Of a DNA stretch of 55,355 bases, positions 1-9,349 are shown piece after piece. Every line of letters begins with the position of its first letter. Position 1 is the stretch's first letter. Position numbers and translations under genes: made by a program. This DNA is from Chitinophagales bacterium (GTDB lineage: Bacteria; Bacteroidota; Bacteroidia; Chitinophagales; Chitinophagaceae). The notes beneath the pieces are model-generated. The model had not been told where the DNA came from. It ran no database searches and saw nothing but the letters and a program-made list of their open reading frames with translations. The stretch covers positions 1 through 55,355 of the forward strand of contig JAAFIK010000029.1 in the NCBI GenBank assembly GCA_013298665.1, written 5' to 3'.

Positions 1-58
1 AAGAGCAGCTTGTAGACATTGTAAAATGTGTTTAGAACTACAAGTTGCTTTTTCTTTT
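1..58 (+). terminator. Rho-independent terminator at the window edge
   Basis: Bases 1-15 and 38-52 form a 15-bp stem with two G-U wobbles, and a T-rich stretch (about 48-58) follows the right arm on the plus strand. The loop carries a smaller ACATT/AATGT stem. It would end a plus-strand transcript entering from outside the window. It also lies just downstream of the metalloprotease stop on the minus strand, where it may act on that transcript too, although no T run follows in that direction. Confidence 0.6.
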
Positions 59-114
59 AAAAAGCATCACCACACTATTTTTCCACCTGTGTGAATTATC
101 CCTTAGCTTGACGC

Positions 115-1896
115 CTATGCGATAACCCACCGGTTTGCAGAAGCATCCCCGTAAAATACAGTCTGCGTCCAATTGCCAAAGCCATTGGTAAACGCATCAA
201 AGGATTCGTAAAAAAGCGGTTCATTTACGCTCGAATCCGGCCGGTGATCAAGGCTGGTGATGGTGAGGTTGTGCGTGAAAGAACTGTTCCGCTTCACAGC
301 ATTACCACCATTGGCATTGATAGCAAAATTCAGGCTGAGCGTTTCTGTATTTTCAATTTCCGCATCGTTATACACTTTCATCTGTATCGTTGCTGCAAGA
401 TTGGCCGAGTCCAGTACAACACTCATCGGGCTGATGTCAACATCTTTATTGATACCAGCGATCAAACCCGGGCTGCTTGCCGTTGTATTCAGCGCAATAT
501 TAACAGGTTGTGTGGGCGCATAGGGGATTTTTAGTTTTGTTGTAACCAGCCTATAGTCAAAACAACCATTTTCTGCATCTGCATTTTCTTCGGTTACACT
601 TTGAAATGTGGTTTCGAAATAAACGCCGGGGTTAATACAGGTACTCGTGCGTACCCTGCTGCGGATCTTTTCGCCCGGCAAAGGACCAAAACCATTGGCA
701 AAGTTGATGCCATACCCCGTAAGATGGCAATAACTCATAATGGTACCGCCGTTAACCGGTGCCGGGCCTGCGGCACAACCACCCTCTGTCGTATAACAAT
801 TATCAATGGCACCACCCGGCCACCCGCACGACTGCGTATGCGGTGAACCTATATTATGCCCTGCCTCATGCGTAATCACCATGGCAGACCAGGAGTAGGT
901 AGGAAACAGGCTGAATGAATTGGACAGGTTGCCGCTCACCGCCGTTTTGAGGCCATTACTGCTGCACAATACATCGACATAAGCAATGCCACCACCCAAA
1001 CCCCGCTGCGATAAAAAATGTGCAAGATCACCCGGAAAACCATTAGCCATATTAGCGCTAAACGCACTCAGTAAAGGCGATGTCGTAGAAATCGACACGT
1101 ACGGATCGGCCACATTCCAAACCTTTATGGCACTCAACTTTGTATTAACACTATCATTTTCATAAATCGTACGTACTACATTAAAGAGCGCAGTAACATA
1201 ATTGACCGTATTGGTTACACTCGACCCATTATTGGTATAGGTAGCATAATCGGCCTCAAAATACATATCAACAGGCTCAGCATTGATGGTAGCAGCAGTA
1301 ACCGAAGCCGGGTAAACCGGAACAGGGTTTTCTATCGTTGCTGTTGCATCTGTTGTACCACATGCAAATTCATTATGGATCCGAAGGTCTGTATCCCGGT
1401 AAATGATGTGTTCATTAGTAAGCCTTGCTTCAGGCGTGTTGATGGCACCGACATTGATATTGCCATTTTCATCAGCAATTACAGCCACCAGCTTATCCGC
1501 AAGAATACTGACCGCGGCAAAACTCCCGGGGCTATTCCTGATAGCTCCCCTGTAGTGCAATGACGCATTTGTATAATTGTATTTTTTACCGGGATCGCTG
1601 CCCGTGGTTACAAAAAAACCTCCCGAGAATATATCTGCCCTGGTCAACTCAATATCCCAGCGCTTGTTTTCAAACCGGAAAGAAAAACTGAATCTTTGGG
1701 GCTTCTCCGCCAATAATCGGGCCGCAATATCCTTATCAAAAGACGCCGCCTGGCCTTTCTGCACATAAGGCTCAATACCAGAAGGCAGGTTTTTGTAATG
1801 GCTCAATAAATTTGTCGTCGCGTTTTGTGCAAAAACAACAAAAACCATACCCTGCAGTGTTGCAGCAATAATGAGTTGATAGAAATGTTTTTTCAT
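115..1896 (-). CDS. Secreted reprolysin-type zinc metalloprotease, apparently C-terminally truncated
   Basis: Predicted exported zinc metallopeptidase of the reprolysin/adamalysin type. I use the ATG at 1896 because it gives a lysine-led hydrophobic signal peptide ending near FAQN; an upstream in-frame ATG at 1950 would add 18 residues before it. The zinc motif HEAGHNIGSPH is at residues 343-353 and the Met-turn IMSY at about 386-389, so the catalytic site looks intact. The region after about residue 420 resembles Calx-beta/adhesin-like modules. The protein stops at ...ANRWVIA, in the middle of what looks like a C-terminal jellyroll-type domain, and no type IX secretion sorting domain follows in any frame before position 1. 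This suggests loss of the C-terminus by a nonsense mutation or rearrangement. Substrate unknown. Confidence 0.85.
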   Translation of the reverse strand: MKKHFYQLIIAATLQGMVFVVFAQNATTNLLSHYKNLPSGIEPYVQKGQAASFDKDIAARLLAEKPQRFSFSFRFENKRWDIELTRADIFSGGFFVTTGSDPGKKYNYTNASLHYRGAIRNSPGSFAAVSILADKLVAVIADENGNINVGAINTPEARLTNEHIIYRDTDLRIHNEFACGTTDATATIENPVPVYPASVTAATINAEPVDMYFEADYATYTNNGSSVTNTVNYVTALFNVVRTIYENDSVNTKLSAIKVWNVADPYVSISTTSPLLSAFSANMANGFPGDLAHFLSQRGLGGGIAYVDVLCSSNGLKTAVSGNLSNSFSLFPTYSWSAMVITHEAGHNIGSPHTQSCGWPGGAIDNCYTTEGGCAAGPAPVNGGTIMSYCHLTGYGINFANGFGPLPGEKIRSRVRTSTCINPGVYFETTFQSVTEENADAENGCFDYRLVTTKLKIPYAPTQPVNIALNTTASSPGLIAGINKDVDISPMSVVLDSANLAATIQMKVYNDAEIENTETLSLNFAINANGGNAVKRNSSFTHNLTITSLDHRPDSSVNEPLFYESFDAFTNGFGNWTQTVFYGDASANRWVIA

Positions 1897-1983
1897 ACCG
1901 ACATATTGGATTAATGATAGTAAAAAGAACCTCATATCAAAAATACCCAAAAAAATCGTATCATGGTGCCGGCAGCGATATCA

Positions 1984-3240
1984 TCACTTCACCAGTTTAA
2001 GGAACTGCAACGCGCTTTCGATAACAGGGTCGCCCCCTGCCCCAGGCTGCTGTTCAACAATTGTTGCCGGAACAAAAGCCTCCCTCGGCAGGCCATTTAT
2101 ATGATACAATCTTTCAGCAGGAAAAGTAACCCGGATTTTTGTATTGGGAAGTTCCTGCGTATATACAGCACCGTTCAAACCCGCCATAGCAGTTCCGATG
2201 ATACGCGTATGCCGCCTTTGCAGGGCATCAAAACCAATCGTAATGCCCTCTCCGACACTACCCGTCCAGCGGCCGCAAAGTACAACTAAAGGCTTGCCGT
2301 AACACTTGCCGCTTCGTGGCGAAACAATCTCCATCCAACTGCGCTTTATGCCCGATATTTTTTCTTCAGCAAAGTATTCATGCTTTTGAAAAAAATGATC
2401 TTTGCTGATAAACCAGCCAAGTATTGCCCGTGCTACCACGGTATTGCCACCGCCTGGTGTTTCCCGGAGATCAAGAATAAGTGATGCACTGTTCTGCATG
2501 GTACGCATTACACTGTCAAAAGCCGGAATAAGATCATCATCATATAAGCAATCATTTATTTTAATGTAACCCGTTGTACCCATTCTTCTGCTTTCAACCA
2601 TTGAAGCATACACAACCCTTTCAAGGCGAAGCCCGGATTTGTCAGGGTAGTAATCTTTTACTTTTCCCTTATGCAGCAGGGTTATTTTTCGTACCTCGTT
2701 ATGTTTGCCCGCAAGAAGCAACCGCAGCACAAAACTCCGGGCTTCGTTATCAATAGTTTTTAACGAGCGTGGAAGAAGCGCTTCAACAGCCTGCAGAACC
2801 GGGGTGTCGTTCACCGCAATCACCTCCATACCTGTCGCTATACCAGCCGAAGCAGCGCCAAAACCATTTCTCACCGCAGTTATGACCGGCCTTCCATCAA
2901 TGTATTCAGCCCACATATCTGTTCCCGAGGGTATCAGCCTGAAAGAGCTGTTGATATTCGTATTCAGTATCGCATGATGATCATAAATTTCGTAAAGTAC
3001 TTTTTCCAGCAAGGCTACAAATTCACTCCTGTTTTTTATACTGTCTGCTGCCACCGCATAAAGCTCCTTTACCCGCTGCCAATCCGTTTGCTTCTTGTTG
3101 AAATAGCAATACTCCACACTGATATGTTTCCAGAACAAATCAAAATCTTCACGATACTGCGCCCGTGTAAGCATTGGGGGTTGCGCTGTCAGCAAAAATG
3201 GAGCCAGCAGCGTACATACAATAAGAATCCTGAGTTTCAT
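1984..3240 (-). CDS. S41 family peptidase (C-terminal processing/tricorn-like)
   Basis: 418-aa protein with a signal peptide (residues 1-19, ending LLTAQP), so it probably acts in the periplasm or on the surface. The C-terminal half is an S41 protease domain: LILDLRETPGGG is the conserved core strand, and TGSVGEG carries the likely nucleophile Ser328, with Glu331 three residues on as in tricorn-type S41 enzymes. The stretch around residues 100-150 (RNGFGAASAGIATGMEVIAVN) resembles a PDZ-like substrate-binding segment. It lies 87 bp upstream of the metalloprotease start on the same strand, so the two may be co-transcribed. Members cleave unfolded or C-terminally exposed peptides; the specific substrate cannot be told from sequence. 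Confidence 0.85.
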   Translation of the reverse strand: MKLRILIVCTLLAPFLLTAQPPMLTRAQYREDFDLFWKHISVEYCYFNKKQTDWQRVKELYAVAADSIKNRSEFVALLEKVLYEIYDHHAILNTNINSSFRLIPSGTDMWAEYIDGRPVITAVRNGFGAASAGIATGMEVIAVNDTPVLQAVEALLPRSLKTIDNEARSFVLRLLLAGKHNEVRKITLLHKGKVKDYYPDKSGLRLERVVYASMVESRRMGTTGYIKINDCLYDDDLIPAFDSVMRTMQNSASLILDLRETPGGGNTVVARAILGWFISKDHFFQKHEYFAEEKISGIKRSWMEIVSPRSGKCYGKPLVVLCGRWTGSVGEGITIGFDALQRRHTRIIGTAMAGLNGAVYTQELPNTKIRVTFPAERLYHINGLPREAFVPATIVEQQPGAGGDPVIESALQFLKLVK

Positions 3241-3325
3241 ATGCCTTTTTTGTGCGTAAATAAATCAGGAACAAAAATAGTATGGCGGGCAAAACTTGTA
3301 TAGTACAATATTGCACTACTTTCCG

Positions 3326-4195
3326 TCAGGCATTATGGTAAGCCAGAGGGGTTATACCGGTAACTCTTTTAAAGTGCCTGCAAAGATGTGTTGCATCATA
3401 AAAACCTGTTTGAACAGCTATGTCCAGCAGATCATGCTGCGATTTCAGTAACTCCTTGCATTTTTCAATCCGTTGCAGGATAACGTAATTGTTGGGGGTC
3501 AGTCCGGTTTCCTGCTTGAACAGGCGCAGGAATTTATATTTGTCTAACCCAAATGCTGAGGCTGTTTTTTCAAGTGAAAACTTTTCCGGTGGAAAATCCT
3601 CCAGAAAACGGTGAAAGAGCCGTTTTTCTTTATTACCATACGAACCGGCAGCAGCATACCTTGCAACCAATCGTTGCAGGAAGAGCAGCAACTCATCCTC
3701 AATATCACACGCCCCACTGGTGTATTTCCGAAAAATGCCGTGTAACCCACGGAATAAATAATCATCAGCAATAATCTTGGTTTCAAAAAAAACAGGACAT
3801 TCCTTATTAAACATTTCTAAAACAGCAGGCGATACGTAAAAGGTAAAAAAGGAACTCCCTGTCTGGGTATCGCAAAACGTAGCGTGTACCTCACCAGGGT
3901 TGGTGACAACGATTGCCCCAACAGGAGCTTGCCAGAAACCATCAGTAAGTTTTGTGGAAAATATTTGTTCCCTCACCAGGGTTATATTAAAAGTATTATG
4001 CTTGTGAAAGGGGAAATGATGCGTATATTCTCTGGCATCCAATAGCTCCAGCCCATCAAGAATGGGTAATTTATAATAGATATTCTGCTCCTTGTACCTC
4101 ACCTGTCGATTATCAAATTTTAACTGAGGCTGTTTATTACATTGCCGCACACGAAAACGCAGCAATAGCGCCTGATCATTTTTCAATACCCGCAC
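3326..4195 (-). CDS. AraC family transcriptional regulator
   Basis: 289-aa one-component regulator. The N-terminal part (about residues 40-140) has a cupin-like AraC effector-binding signature with HHFPFHKHNTFNI and a PGEVHA turn. The last 95 residues hold two helix-turn-helix units: the first around SLEKTASAFGLDKYKFLRLF, the second around LLDIAVQTGFYDATHLCRHF, ending with the typical GITPLAYHNA. The gene starts 6 bp after the stop of the CHMI-family gene, so they form an operon and the regulator may respond to a substrate of that enzyme or control this cluster. The effector is unknown. The start is uncertain because the first 40 residues are not conserved-looking. Confidence 0.88.
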   Translation of the reverse strand: MRVLKNDQALLLRFRVRQCNKQPQLKFDNRQVRYKEQNIYYKLPILDGLELLDAREYTHHFPFHKHNTFNITLVREQIFSTKLTDGFWQAPVGAIVVTNPGEVHATFCDTQTGSSFFTFYVSPAVLEMFNKECPVFFETKIIADDYLFRGLHGIFRKYTSGACDIEDELLLFLQRLVARYAAAGSYGNKEKRLFHRFLEDFPPEKFSLEKTASAFGLDKYKFLRLFKQETGLTPNNYVILQRIEKCKELLKSQHDLLDIAVQTGFYDATHLCRHFKRVTGITPLAYHNA

Positions 4196-4201
4196 TTTTA
4201 T

Positions 4202-4552
4202 CTACCGGTAAAACAACGATTTGTTGCAGTAAGTCGCCTTTTCAAACGTACTTATGTTTATTGATAAAATGGGTAAGTCAGGAAACATTTCATTCAACCG
4301 TTCTATCATTTTACGCGACAGGTTTGCCTTTTGCTCAACCGTTCTGCCCTCCATAATATTCCCGAATATATGCAAAAAATCCTGCTTTCCTTCACCCAGC
4401 TTGTAATACTTAAACGGGTTGATCCGTACTTTTATATCTCCCAACGAAAAAAGCCCTGTCGATTCAGCAACATCATAAACAGCCTGCATAATTTCATCAG
4501 GTGTTTGTATATGGATGATATTATCCGAACAGTCAATAACAAAATGGGGCAT
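4202..4552 (-). CDS. 5-carboxymethyl-2-hydroxymuconate Delta-isomerase family protein
   Basis: 116-aa protein of the tautomerase superfamily, opening MPHFVIDCSDNI exactly as HpaF/CHMI enzymes do. The proline after the initiator Met would become the catalytic N-terminal Pro1 after Met removal. Length fits the family (about 115-126 aa). The known reaction is isomerisation of 5-carboxymethyl-2-hydroxymuconate in homoprotocatechuate degradation, but no other hpa genes are nearby, so the substrate here may be another unsaturated keto acid. It is translated just ahead of the AraC regulator (6-bp gap). Confidence 0.85.
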   Translation of the reverse strand: MPHFVIDCSDNIIHIQTPDEIMQAVYDVAESTGLFSLGDIKVRINPFKYYKLGEGKQDFLHIFGNIMEGRTVEQKANLSRKMIERLNEMFPDLPILSINISTFEKATYCNKSLFYR

Positions 4553-4607
4553 ACAATTTTTATTTAAGGCACATATATTACACAGGAAAAATAAGAACTT
4601 CCTGCAA

Positions 4608-5135
4608 TTATTTACTGGCCAATTTACGGATTATCGTGTCCTCAGCCGGTGCCTTCATTTTTGTAATACTATCGGACAGGCTGTTGGGAATGGTCATCGA
4701 CAGTACATATTGGGCTACCTTCCATTCTTTACCATCCCTCGTCACCACACCCGAACCTCTGCAAATCTTCATTTGGGTACTCAGCAACTCATCAAACCAT
4801 GCCGTATTTCCTCCTTCGGCAAAATAAATATGCCGTTCTATAGAGGTAAAATTCCAGGCTTTCCCCCGGTCAAAAAAAGGCTTGGCCCAGGTCATAAAGC
4901 TTTTTTTGTCCCAAAGTTCCGTCGCATCTGTACCTATAAAAACAGCGTCCGCAGCAAAGTAGTTAAAGTAAGTGTTATAGTCTGCTCTTGCCGCGGCACG
5001 ATTAAATGAGTCCAGCATGGCAGCTATTTTTTTACGGTCGGCAGCCGTATCCTTTACGCTATTGCTGCACCCGGTAAGTATATTCAGAAGCAGTAAACCA
5101 ATGGTTATTAACGGAAAAAGATTTTTAAAACGCAT
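4608..5135 (-). CDS. SnoaL/NTF2-like lipoprotein
   Basis: 175-aa predicted lipoprotein: hydrophobic leader with lipobox LTGC, so Cys23 is the acylated residue. The mature part is a single NTF2-like (SnoaL_3/DUF4440-type) cone fold: helix IAAMLDSFNRAAARADYNTYFNYFAADAVFIGTD, then the strand-rich half with GKEWKVAQYVLSM. Such proteins bind small hydrophobic ligands or act as simple enzymes; no catalytic residues can be assigned. It is 55 bp upstream of the CHMI gene on the same strand and could be the first gene of that operon. Confidence 0.8.
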   Translation of the reverse strand: MRFKNLFPLITIGLLLLNILTGCSNSVKDTAADRKKIAAMLDSFNRAAARADYNTYFNYFAADAVFIGTDATELWDKKSFMTWAKPFFDRGKAWNFTSIERHIYFAEGGNTAWFDELLSTQMKICRGSGVVTRDGKEWKVAQYVLSMTIPNSLSDSITKMKAPAEDTIIRKLASK

Positions 5136-5597
5136 AGCAATTGATTCTTGTTTTATGAATTATGAATAATACTACGTCCCGCGATACATACCGTCAGCAC
5201 CTGAAAATATACCCCGTACACCCCGGTAAACAGAACCTAAATGTATACATAAATGTTGAATAGCCCCGAACACTTATTTCCACCTTCACGAGACCTTTAC
5301 GGGACTTTCACGAGACTTTTACCAGATGATTATCCCGGATAAACGCATAGCAAGCCCGGGCATACCCTTAGCACAAGGGTAGTAAGATAAAGGTTTCAAT
5401 AACCCTGACCGGGTAACCATATTATGGAAATACGGTGGGCAAACATATATACACAGGCCAGGTAAGCAGTCATGTCAAAGAACATCCGGTAGCAGACCCG
5501 GATCAGTGCTTTGCCCGTACCAGGCTTATCTCCATGGGTTTTTCAGCCGCCGCTGAGCAGGATGCCGTTTATGCGGCAAAATGCGTTAATTTGTACT
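5136..5597. other. Intergenic region between divergent genes, with an 11-bp tandem repeat
   Basis: No credible gene in 462 bp. It separates a minus-strand lipoprotein gene from a plus-strand MmcQ gene and must hold both promoters. Four 11-bp units lie at 5285-5328 (annotated separately). Just before the MmcQ start is TTAATTTG (5589-5596), close to the phylum -7 consensus but probably too near the ATG unless the transcript is leaderless. Confidence 0.6.
5285..5328. repeat. Four tandem 11-bp units (TTYACGAGACY)
   Basis: Consecutive units read TTCACGAGACC, TTTACGGGACT, TTCACGAGACT and TTTACCAGATG. The first three differ at one or two positions and the fourth is more degenerate. The 11-bp period is close to one helical turn, so the same face of DNA is presented four times. 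It lies about 150 bp upstream of the lipoprotein start on the minus strand. Confidence 0.75.
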
Positions 5598-5948
5598 ATG
5601 GATATTGAACAACTCCGCGAATATTGTTTAGAAAAGACTGCCGTTGAAGAAACACTGCCCTTCGGGCCGGATGTGCTGGTTTTTAAAGTGGCAGGAAAAG
5701 CCTTTCTACTTTGTCCGCTTGATACTGAAGGCTTGCAGTTTAATGTAAAATGTGACCCCGAACTGGCTATCGAACTTCGCGAACGGTATTCATGCGTCCT
5801 GCCCGGCTACCACATGAACAAAAAACACTGGAATACAGTAATTGCAGATGGGTCAGTACCCATAAAACAATTGAAAGAATGGATAGATCATTCATACGAA
5901 CTCGTCGTAAAGAGCCTGTCGCTCAAAACCAGGCAGCAGTTGCTTTAA
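5598..5948 (+). CDS. MmcQ/YjbR family protein
   Basis: 116-aa protein of the MmcQ/YjbR (CyaY-like fold) family. The ATG at 5598 is chosen because MDIEQLREYCLEKTAVEETLPFG is the canonical family opening; extending upstream adds unrelated residues. Other marks are KVAGKAFLLCPLD, the NVKCDPELAIELRERY segment and PGYHMNKKHWNTVI before the C-terminal helix. Members are single-domain proteins proposed to bind DNA, but no physiological role is established. It is followed 16 bp later by the DUF2007 gene, probably in one transcript. Confidence 0.85.
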   Translation: MDIEQLREYCLEKTAVEETLPFGPDVLVFKVAGKAFLLCPLDTEGLQFNVKCDPELAIELRERYSCVLPGYHMNKKHWNTVIADGSVPIKQLKEWIDHSYELVVKSLSLKTRQQLL

Positions 5949-5964
5949 CCATTCAAATCCATTT

Positions 5965-6429
5965 ATGCAAACAGTAACCATTCGAACATTTGATAATTAT
6001 ATTCAGGCCAATCTTTTGCTGATGCGGCTGCAGGATTCCGGTCTTGCATGCTGGCTTAATGATGAATTTACTGTTACCATTGACCCCCTGCTTACCAATA
6101 GTATTGGCGGCATTAAACTGGTGGTTGCGGAAAAGGATGTGGAGTTGGCAATGCGGATGATTACCGAGGCAGAAGAGGAATACCACAACAACGCCGCATG
6201 TCCAAGGTGTAAAAACACCGGGCTGCTGTACATCAGCAAGCCCAGCGCAAAAAATTTTATCACCGCCATGCTCAGTTGGCTGTTCAGCAGTTATGCACTT
6301 TCCGGAGAAATGGTGTATGAATGTCAGCATTGTGGCTGGGAAGATAAAAAACTGCCCGAACCCGAATTTGATTCTACCCATACAGAATGGCAAAAAACAG
6401 ATAACGATGATCAGCAACGACAGCTATGA
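5965..6429 (+). CDS. DUF2007 protein with C-terminal zinc ribbon
   Basis: 154-aa cytoplasmic protein. Residues 1-75 match the DUF2007 (putative signal-transducing protein) pattern: TIRTFDNYIQANLLLMRLQDSGL, then GGIKLVVAEKDVELAMRMI. A second part has CPRC (about residue 77) and CQHCGW (about 123), a four-Cys zinc ribbon split by a hydrophobic stretch (FITAMLSWLFSSYAL). Function unknown; DUF2007 resembles PII-like small ligand-binding domains. Second gene of a pair with the MmcQ gene. Confidence 0.8.
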   Translation: MQTVTIRTFDNYIQANLLLMRLQDSGLACWLNDEFTVTIDPLLTNSIGGIKLVVAEKDVELAMRMITEAEEEYHNNAACPRCKNTGLLYISKPSAKNFITAMLSWLFSSYALSGEMVYECQHCGWEDKKLPEPEFDSTHTEWQKTDNDDQQRQL

Positions 6430-6439
6430 TGGACAATAA

Positions 6440-6470
6440 AAAGGCTGCTCCGGGTTATGAAGCAGCCTTT
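6440..6470. terminator. Bidirectional hairpin terminator
   Basis: Perfect 10-bp inverted repeat AAAGGCTGCT / AGCAGCCTTT with an 11-nt loop, between the convergent DUF2007 (+) and BNR-repeat (-) genes. A-rich and T-rich flanks allow use from both sides. Confidence 0.85.
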
Positions 6471-6494
6471 AGTCAATTGTCTTTATCGGGGTTA

Positions 6495-9314
6495 TTAATT
6501 GCTTCCCTCTGGATTGTTTGTGGTACGTGTACCCGCAGGCCGCACGGTGGTTCTTGTCTTTACAGGCGATACCTGTTTACCTGAAACCTCACCTTCGGGT
6601 TCCTGCATTGCCGGTTGCGTTCGGGAGGGGCTTGTAAACCTGCGGTTGCCCATGGCCGAACCCGGTAGTACGTCTCCCTCCGGATTATCTATTTTCCAGA
6701 GCGGTGGTTCTTTACCAGTGGGGGATGTTGCAAGCCGCAATGGTCTTGGCGGCAAACCCGCACCGGAGCAACCCTGAATATATCCCTCAAATTTCGACCC
6801 TGATGTTGCTGTAAATCCCGGGTTGAGTTGAATGACGGAACCCGCATTATACCCGATAGACGTTCCGCCACCACCCCAGATATTTTGGGTGGATGTAATT
6901 GTCGATGAAACCTCTGTATAGCTGAGTCCGGTAACATTACCAGTCATTGTGGCAGAAGCGGCACAACCCGTGTAGCTATCAGCCGTAAATACCCCCCTGC
7001 CAAATGTAGCGGCAAATATCTTTGGCGTGGCGGCAGCGGTATTAATTTCCAGGTCGTACACACGCGTGGTGGGTAAACCATTGTTATACATAATCCAGTT
7101 GACAAGGTTATCGTTAGTAACAAAAACACCGATATCCGTACCAATATAGATTGAATTGGCAGCATCATTATTTATCGCCACACAGTTAACCGGAACATTG
7201 GGCAGGTTCCGTACAATAGGATTCCAGGTTGGTGAAGCTACGTTGGCATTGAAGGTTTCATACACTTTTTGCGTAGCCGTATAACCACCTACACAAAGTA
7301 CCACATGATTGGGGTTATCGGGATCAACGGCAAGCTCCGTAATGGCACTAAGTCCGGGCAGGTTTCCGGTAATGGCTGTCATGCCCCAAACGCCACCGCT
7401 CAGGTTGAAGCGTCTCACACTGTTGCCATCCGTAGCATACAATATCGTATTATTGGAAGGGGCAAATTCAAGCGATTCGATCGCGCTGCCAAAACCCGTA
7501 TTGATATAGCTCCAGGCACCCGTACCAGAATTGGTATTGTAATAGATATTTCTGTAGCCGATATATACATGATTGTCGTTACCAGGCCGCAATACTATCG
7601 GTGTTGTCCAGTTGCCACCGTCAGAGCAGCCGCCGCAGGCGGTGCCGGCTTCTGTGGTACCGAATATGAACGTGTTGTTGTTGCCACCGTCATCACTCCT
7701 GTAGAAAAATCCGTTCTGTGTTGAAAGATAAATCACGTTGGTATTGGAAGGTTTGACAACCGCTTCCATACCGTCGCCGCCACCAATGCTGAAATATGTT
7801 CCTCCGGAGTTTTTATAAGTGCCGTTATCCTGATTACCCATAATGGCAAATGCCGCCGATGCCGTTGGGTCTGCACCAAGCCGGTAAGCCTGCGCAATCT
7901 GCATATTGTTGTGCAGGCCCGTCCAGGTATCAGTACTCCTGGTCATACGATAAAGACCTCCATCACTAGCGCAATACAGGTAGGTAGCATCACAATAAAG
8001 ATCGAAAATATCTGCGTGACTGAAGTTACTGACACTACCGGATCCCGAATTGGAAATCTGTGTCCAGGTAGCACCAGAGGTATTGCTTTTATATACATCA
8101 AGTCCGCCTACGTACACATCCGCCGCATTGGTCGGCGATACAGCAATGGAAATATTACGCCAGGCTTGCGAGCCAAGTACATTGGGTGTGCTGCTCATAA
8201 GGGTGAAATTGCTGCCACTGTTGGTACTAAGGTACAACCCCTGAAAACTGGTAGCATTACCATAAAGCAGGTAAACGTAAGCACTGTTTGCGGCCGATAC
8301 ACCAATCTGGCAACGTCCGCCGGTTGTGGGCAAACCTGCTGTGGTTCTATCTACTCGAAGGAAAGTAACACCACCGTCGGTGCTTTTGTAAAAGTATGGT
8401 CCGTTACTGGTGGCATATAAGGTGGTCGTACTTCCCGGTTGGTACACAAGGTCATAAGCATTGGTGGTAAAACTGGTTTGCACACCACCCACTGTTGTAG
8501 AGAAGGTAACATTAGCCCAGCTTGTTCCACCATCTGTAGTCCTGAAAAGTCCGTTATCTGTACACGCCCATACAATGGAGGAGTTGGTTGGACTAACCAG
8601 CAACCGGTATCCCTTTACGCCACCACTTTCAGGAAAACTCAGTCCTGTCGTTTGCCAGGTATTACCACCATCCACAGATTTAATGACTCCGGTACTCCGG
8701 TATCCCGATGCGCTTCCTACAGCGCCGGTAAGCGCATATATTATGTTTGAACTGGTGGGCGCAATTTCAATTTCCTGTATCGCCAGGTTCGGTATGCCGT
8801 CTGTTTTAGCCGACCAACTGTAGCTGCTGCCACCCAAAAAATTACCCAGCCACATCCCTCCTCCGGGTGTGCCAACCCAGATATTACTGCCCGAAAACTC
8901 CATACAACGGATACTCCCCACACCATTCTGAGGATCACCTGCCTGTATGGTAGGATTGGCCTGCCCCAGTGGCTGCCAGTTGGCAATACCACCCAATATT
9001 CCGGTTGCACCGGATGGTTGAATATTGTTGGCATTAAAATTATCCAGTGCCGCCTGGTTACTCCGGACAAAATCCGGCAGGGCACCATCACGTTCAATGT
9101 TATTTTTTACTAAAAACTCCCAACGCTTAAACTCTTTCCACCCTGTACCAACCGTTCCGTATTGCTGAAAATAGGCATCTGCTTTTTGCTTGATGACATA
9201 GTAATTGTTGCTCGGATCCCTGATGATCGCATCAATATTCTGTGCAAAACCACCCTTTCCCGCAATAACCAGGAATACCAGTAAACTGCTAAATCGTTTT
9301 ATATATCGGTTCAT
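6495..9314 (-). CDS. Large secreted BNR/sortilin-like beta-propeller protein
   Basis: 939-aa exported protein; the ATG at 9314 gives signal peptide MNRYIKRFSSLLVFLVIAG ending near FAQ. Residues about 100-780 contain many BNR/Asp-box style repeats (SVDGGNTW, TTDGGTSW, STDGGVTF, SDDGGNN) spaced as in VPS10/sortilin or glycosidase-like propellers; no glycosidase catalytic residues are evident. Residues about 780-865 look like the glycine-rich stacked segment common in surface proteins of this phylum (IQLNPGFTATSGSKFEGYI, then Cys). The last 75 residues are Pro/Thr/Arg-rich and low complexity, unlike a standard sorting domain. It follows the tail-fibre-like gene by 35 bp, likely one operon. Role unknown; probably surface binding or adhesion. 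Confidence 0.8.
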   Translation of the reverse strand: MNRYIKRFSSLLVFLVIAGKGGFAQNIDAIIRDPSNNYYVIKQKADAYFQQYGTVGTGWKEFKRWEFLVKNNIERDGALPDFVRSNQAALDNFNANNIQPSGATGILGGIANWQPLGQANPTIQAGDPQNGVGSIRCMEFSGSNIWVGTPGGGMWLGNFLGGSSYSWSAKTDGIPNLAIQEIEIAPTSSNIIYALTGAVGSASGYRSTGVIKSVDGGNTWQTTGLSFPESGGVKGYRLLVSPTNSSIVWACTDNGLFRTTDGGTSWANVTFSTTVGGVQTSFTTNAYDLVYQPGSTTTLYATSNGPYFYKSTDGGVTFLRVDRTTAGLPTTGGRCQIGVSAANSAYVYLLYGNATSFQGLYLSTNSGSNFTLMSSTPNVLGSQAWRNISIAVSPTNAADVYVGGLDVYKSNTSGATWTQISNSGSGSVSNFSHADIFDLYCDATYLYCASDGGLYRMTRSTDTWTGLHNNMQIAQAYRLGADPTASAAFAIMGNQDNGTYKNSGGTYFSIGGGDGMEAVVKPSNTNVIYLSTQNGFFYRSDDGGNNNTFIFGTTEAGTACGGCSDGGNWTTPIVLRPGNDNHVYIGYRNIYYNTNSGTGAWSYINTGFGSAIESLEFAPSNNTILYATDGNSVRRFNLSGGVWGMTAITGNLPGLSAITELAVDPDNPNHVVLCVGGYTATQKVYETFNANVASPTWNPIVRNLPNVPVNCVAINNDAANSIYIGTDIGVFVTNDNLVNWIMYNNGLPTTRVYDLEINTAAATPKIFAATFGRGVFTADSYTGCAASATMTGNVTGLSYTEVSSTITSTQNIWGGGGTSIGYNAGSVIQLNPGFTATSGSKFEGYIQGCSGAGLPPRPLRLATSPTGKEPPLWKIDNPEGDVLPGSAMGNRRFTSPSRTQPAMQEPEGEVSGKQVSPVKTRTTVRPAGTRTTNNPEGSN

Positions 9315-9349
9315 ACCATACACCATTTAAGTAAAAGAATAAATACCCC

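Noticed and set aside
4202..4552. Homoprotocatechuate degradation pathway
   Set aside because: Only the CHMI-like gene is present; no other hpa genes lie nearby, so the pathway is not supported.
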